DNA of 41,605 nt, taken from an uncultured Dietzia sp. GTDB taxonomy: Bacteria > Actinomycetota > Actinomycetes > Mycobacteriales > Mycobacteriaceae. Location of the stretch: assembly GCF_937873725.1 (NCBI RefSeq), contig NZ_CALMYY010000063.1:1-41605 (forward strand), in the 5' to 3' direction. Shown one piece after another: positions 40,737 through 41,605 of the stretch. The translations under genes and the position numbers were made by a program. Under the pieces are notes generated by a model, which saw only the letters and a program-made list of their open reading frames with translations, made no database searches and was not told where the DNA came from. Within the stretch, counting starts at the first letter, position 1, and every line of letters begins with the position of its first letter.

Positions 40737-41568
40737 CGGGCACCTCGCGGTCCATCCACGCGAGCACCCGGGCGACCACCGCGGCGGGCGTGCGCGCCCA
40801 CGTGTTGTGGCCGAGCGGCACCGGCTCCACCTCCAGGCTCGTCCTGGCACCGGGGAGCATGGCCAGCAGTCCGCGCGCGGCGCTCTCGGGCGCCAGTGGG
40901 TCGTGCGCGATCACCACCGACAGCACGGGGACCTCGACGCGGGTCAGGCCTGCCAGGTAGTCCAGGTCCGCGCGCGCCGGTTGCATGACGCCGGTGGCCG
41001 CGAGCCGGGACCAGTCGCGCACCCGGTCGGCCGGGAGCCGGCCCTCGGCGCCGAAGAACCCACCCGGGACGTGACCGGCCAGCCGTCCCACGACCGGCAG
41101 CACCACCGAGCCGAACCGCAGCTTGCGACCCACCGGCCGCGGGAAACCGCGGTGGAACGGCGACTGGGCTGCCACCGCGACCAGCCCTGCGACGCGCGGG
41201 TCGCGGCGCGCCAGGTGGTAGACGCCGATCTGGGCGCCCATGCTGTGGCCGAGCAGGATCACGCGCCGGTCGCCGAGGGCCCGGCGCATGGCGTCCAGGG
41301 CCAACGGGACGTCCTCGGCGGCGCTCTCGTGGTACCCGGCGACCCCGCCGCGGCCGATCCGGTGGGTGCTCTCGCCCTGGCCGCGCAGCTCGGTGATCGC
41401 CACGTCCACGCCCTCCGCGGCGAGCGCGCGGGCCAGGGGGAGGTAGTAGCGGGCGCCGGCCGCGATGCCGGGGAGGCACCGGACCGCCGGAGGCGGCGTC
41501 CGCGTTTGGGCCAAGCTTACGTGATCTTGGCGCCTTTTGAGATCCCGCCCGGCCTGTATGGCGGACAT
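40681..41568 (-). CDS. Alpha/beta-hydrolase with atypical N-terminus near the window edge
   Basis: A 295-residue frame. The core is a good hydrolase: CLPGIAAGARYYLPLARALA, ITELRGQGES, nucleophile elbow LLGHSMGAQIG, Asp in AHDPLAPESA and His in PLGHNTWART. The first 25 residues (for example AGRDLKRRQDHVSLAQ) do not resemble the first beta strands expected before CLPG. They are encoded by about 95 bases of clearly lower GC (56 of 95) that begin near a HindIII site at 41514. ATG at 41568 is therefore uncertain, and the true 5' end may be missing or replaced. The gene overlaps the peptidase by 56 bp at the 3' end. Confidence 0.75.
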   Translation of the reverse strand: MSAIQAGRDLKRRQDHVSLAQTRTPPPAVRCLPGIAAGARYYLPLARALAAEGVDVAITELRGQGESTHRIGRGGVAGYHESAAEDVPLALDAMRRALGDRRVILLGHSMGAQIGVYHLARRDPRVAGLVAVAAQSPFHRGFPRPVGRKLRFGSVVLPVVGRLAGHVPGGFFGAEGRLPADRVRDWSRLAATGVMQPARADLDYLAGLTRVEVPVLSVVIAHDPLAPESAARGLLAMLPGARTSLEVEPVPLGHNTWARTPAAVVARVLAWMDREVPVSPSRDDDEGDDAGRTRR

Positions 41569-41605
41569 TCGGTTAACTTTCTCCTGCCCGCCACTGTGCC
41601 CTACC

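Noticed and set aside
1..41605. tRNA, rRNA, riboswitch or prophage genes.
   Set aside because: No cloverleaf, ribosomal sequence, recognisable riboswitch core, integrase or phage structural gene was seen on either strand.

Overview
The window is about 41.6 kb of very GC-rich DNA (roughly 70% or more by eye) from a mycolic-acid actinobacterium (order Mycobacteriales). The gene content shows this: mycothiol glycosyltransferase mshA, senX3-regX3, a heparin-binding-haemagglutinin-like gene, a RamB-type regulator next to isocitrate lyase, and DUF2505, DUF2516 and DUF2993 proteins. Gene order follows, in inverted orientation, the block I recall from Mycobacterium tuberculosis between about Rv0457c (right end here) and Rv0497 (left end). 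Small genome extras suggest Dietzia or a relative, but the genus cannot be fixed from the sequence alone.

Layout. 1-5.1 kb: an edge-truncated Rv0497-like gene, ppx, a Cys-rich Rv0495c-like gene, the phosphate-type two-component system regX3/senX3 and gpmA. 5.1-11.9 kb: an acyl-CoA ligase, a YbjN-like protein, mshA, an alpha/beta hydrolase, an epoxide-hydrolase-like protein, an SDR and a ferritin. 11.9-15.3 kb: a decayed RibD/DHFR-like reductase, an ABC-F ATPase and a YidC-type insertase, which look inserted relative to the mycobacterial order. 15.4-20.5 kb: murB, DUF2505, DUF2993, a 0.5 kb repeat field, deoC, purU and DUF2516. 20.6-24 kb: an hbhA-like gene, its XRE regulator, a DUF445 membrane protein and a small membrane protein. 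24-31 kb: a MetE-like protein, fadB2, aceA, ramB and an AhpD-like protein. 31-36.7 kb: a solitary DUF559-type nuclease, a GH65 phosphorylase with its beta-phosphoglucomutase partner, and a lipoprotein. 36.7-41.6 kb: lpd, a 51-residue peptide gene, an S9 prolyl-oligopeptidase and a hydrolase that runs into the right edge.

Functional threads. Phosphate and polyphosphate sensing: senX3-regX3 and ppx. Two-carbon and fatty-acid metabolism: aceA with ramB, fadB2, fadD and lpd. Envelope: murB, yidC, DUF2993, hbhA-like, lipoprotein. Redox and C1: mshA, purU, ferritin. Alpha-glucan disaccharide phosphorolysis: GH65 plus beta-PGM.

Most notable observations. (i) An intergenic, partly palindromic repeat of about 70-95 bp occurs at least five times, and two oppositely oriented copies bracket the solitary DUF559 nuclease gene. 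(ii) The MetE-like protein has an intact frame but lacks three of the four zinc ligands and the catalytic His of canonical MetE. (iii) At least nineteen genes have a TANNNT-like -10 box 6-8 nt before the start codon, which points to pervasive leaderless transcription and fixes several starts. (iv) The 3' end of the DUF2993 gene is duplicated 268 bp downstream together with one repeat copy. (v) Candidate RamB and XRE operators, a 51-residue peptide gene and a possible junction at the right edge are also seen. All assignments rest on reading motifs and context; no database search was run.
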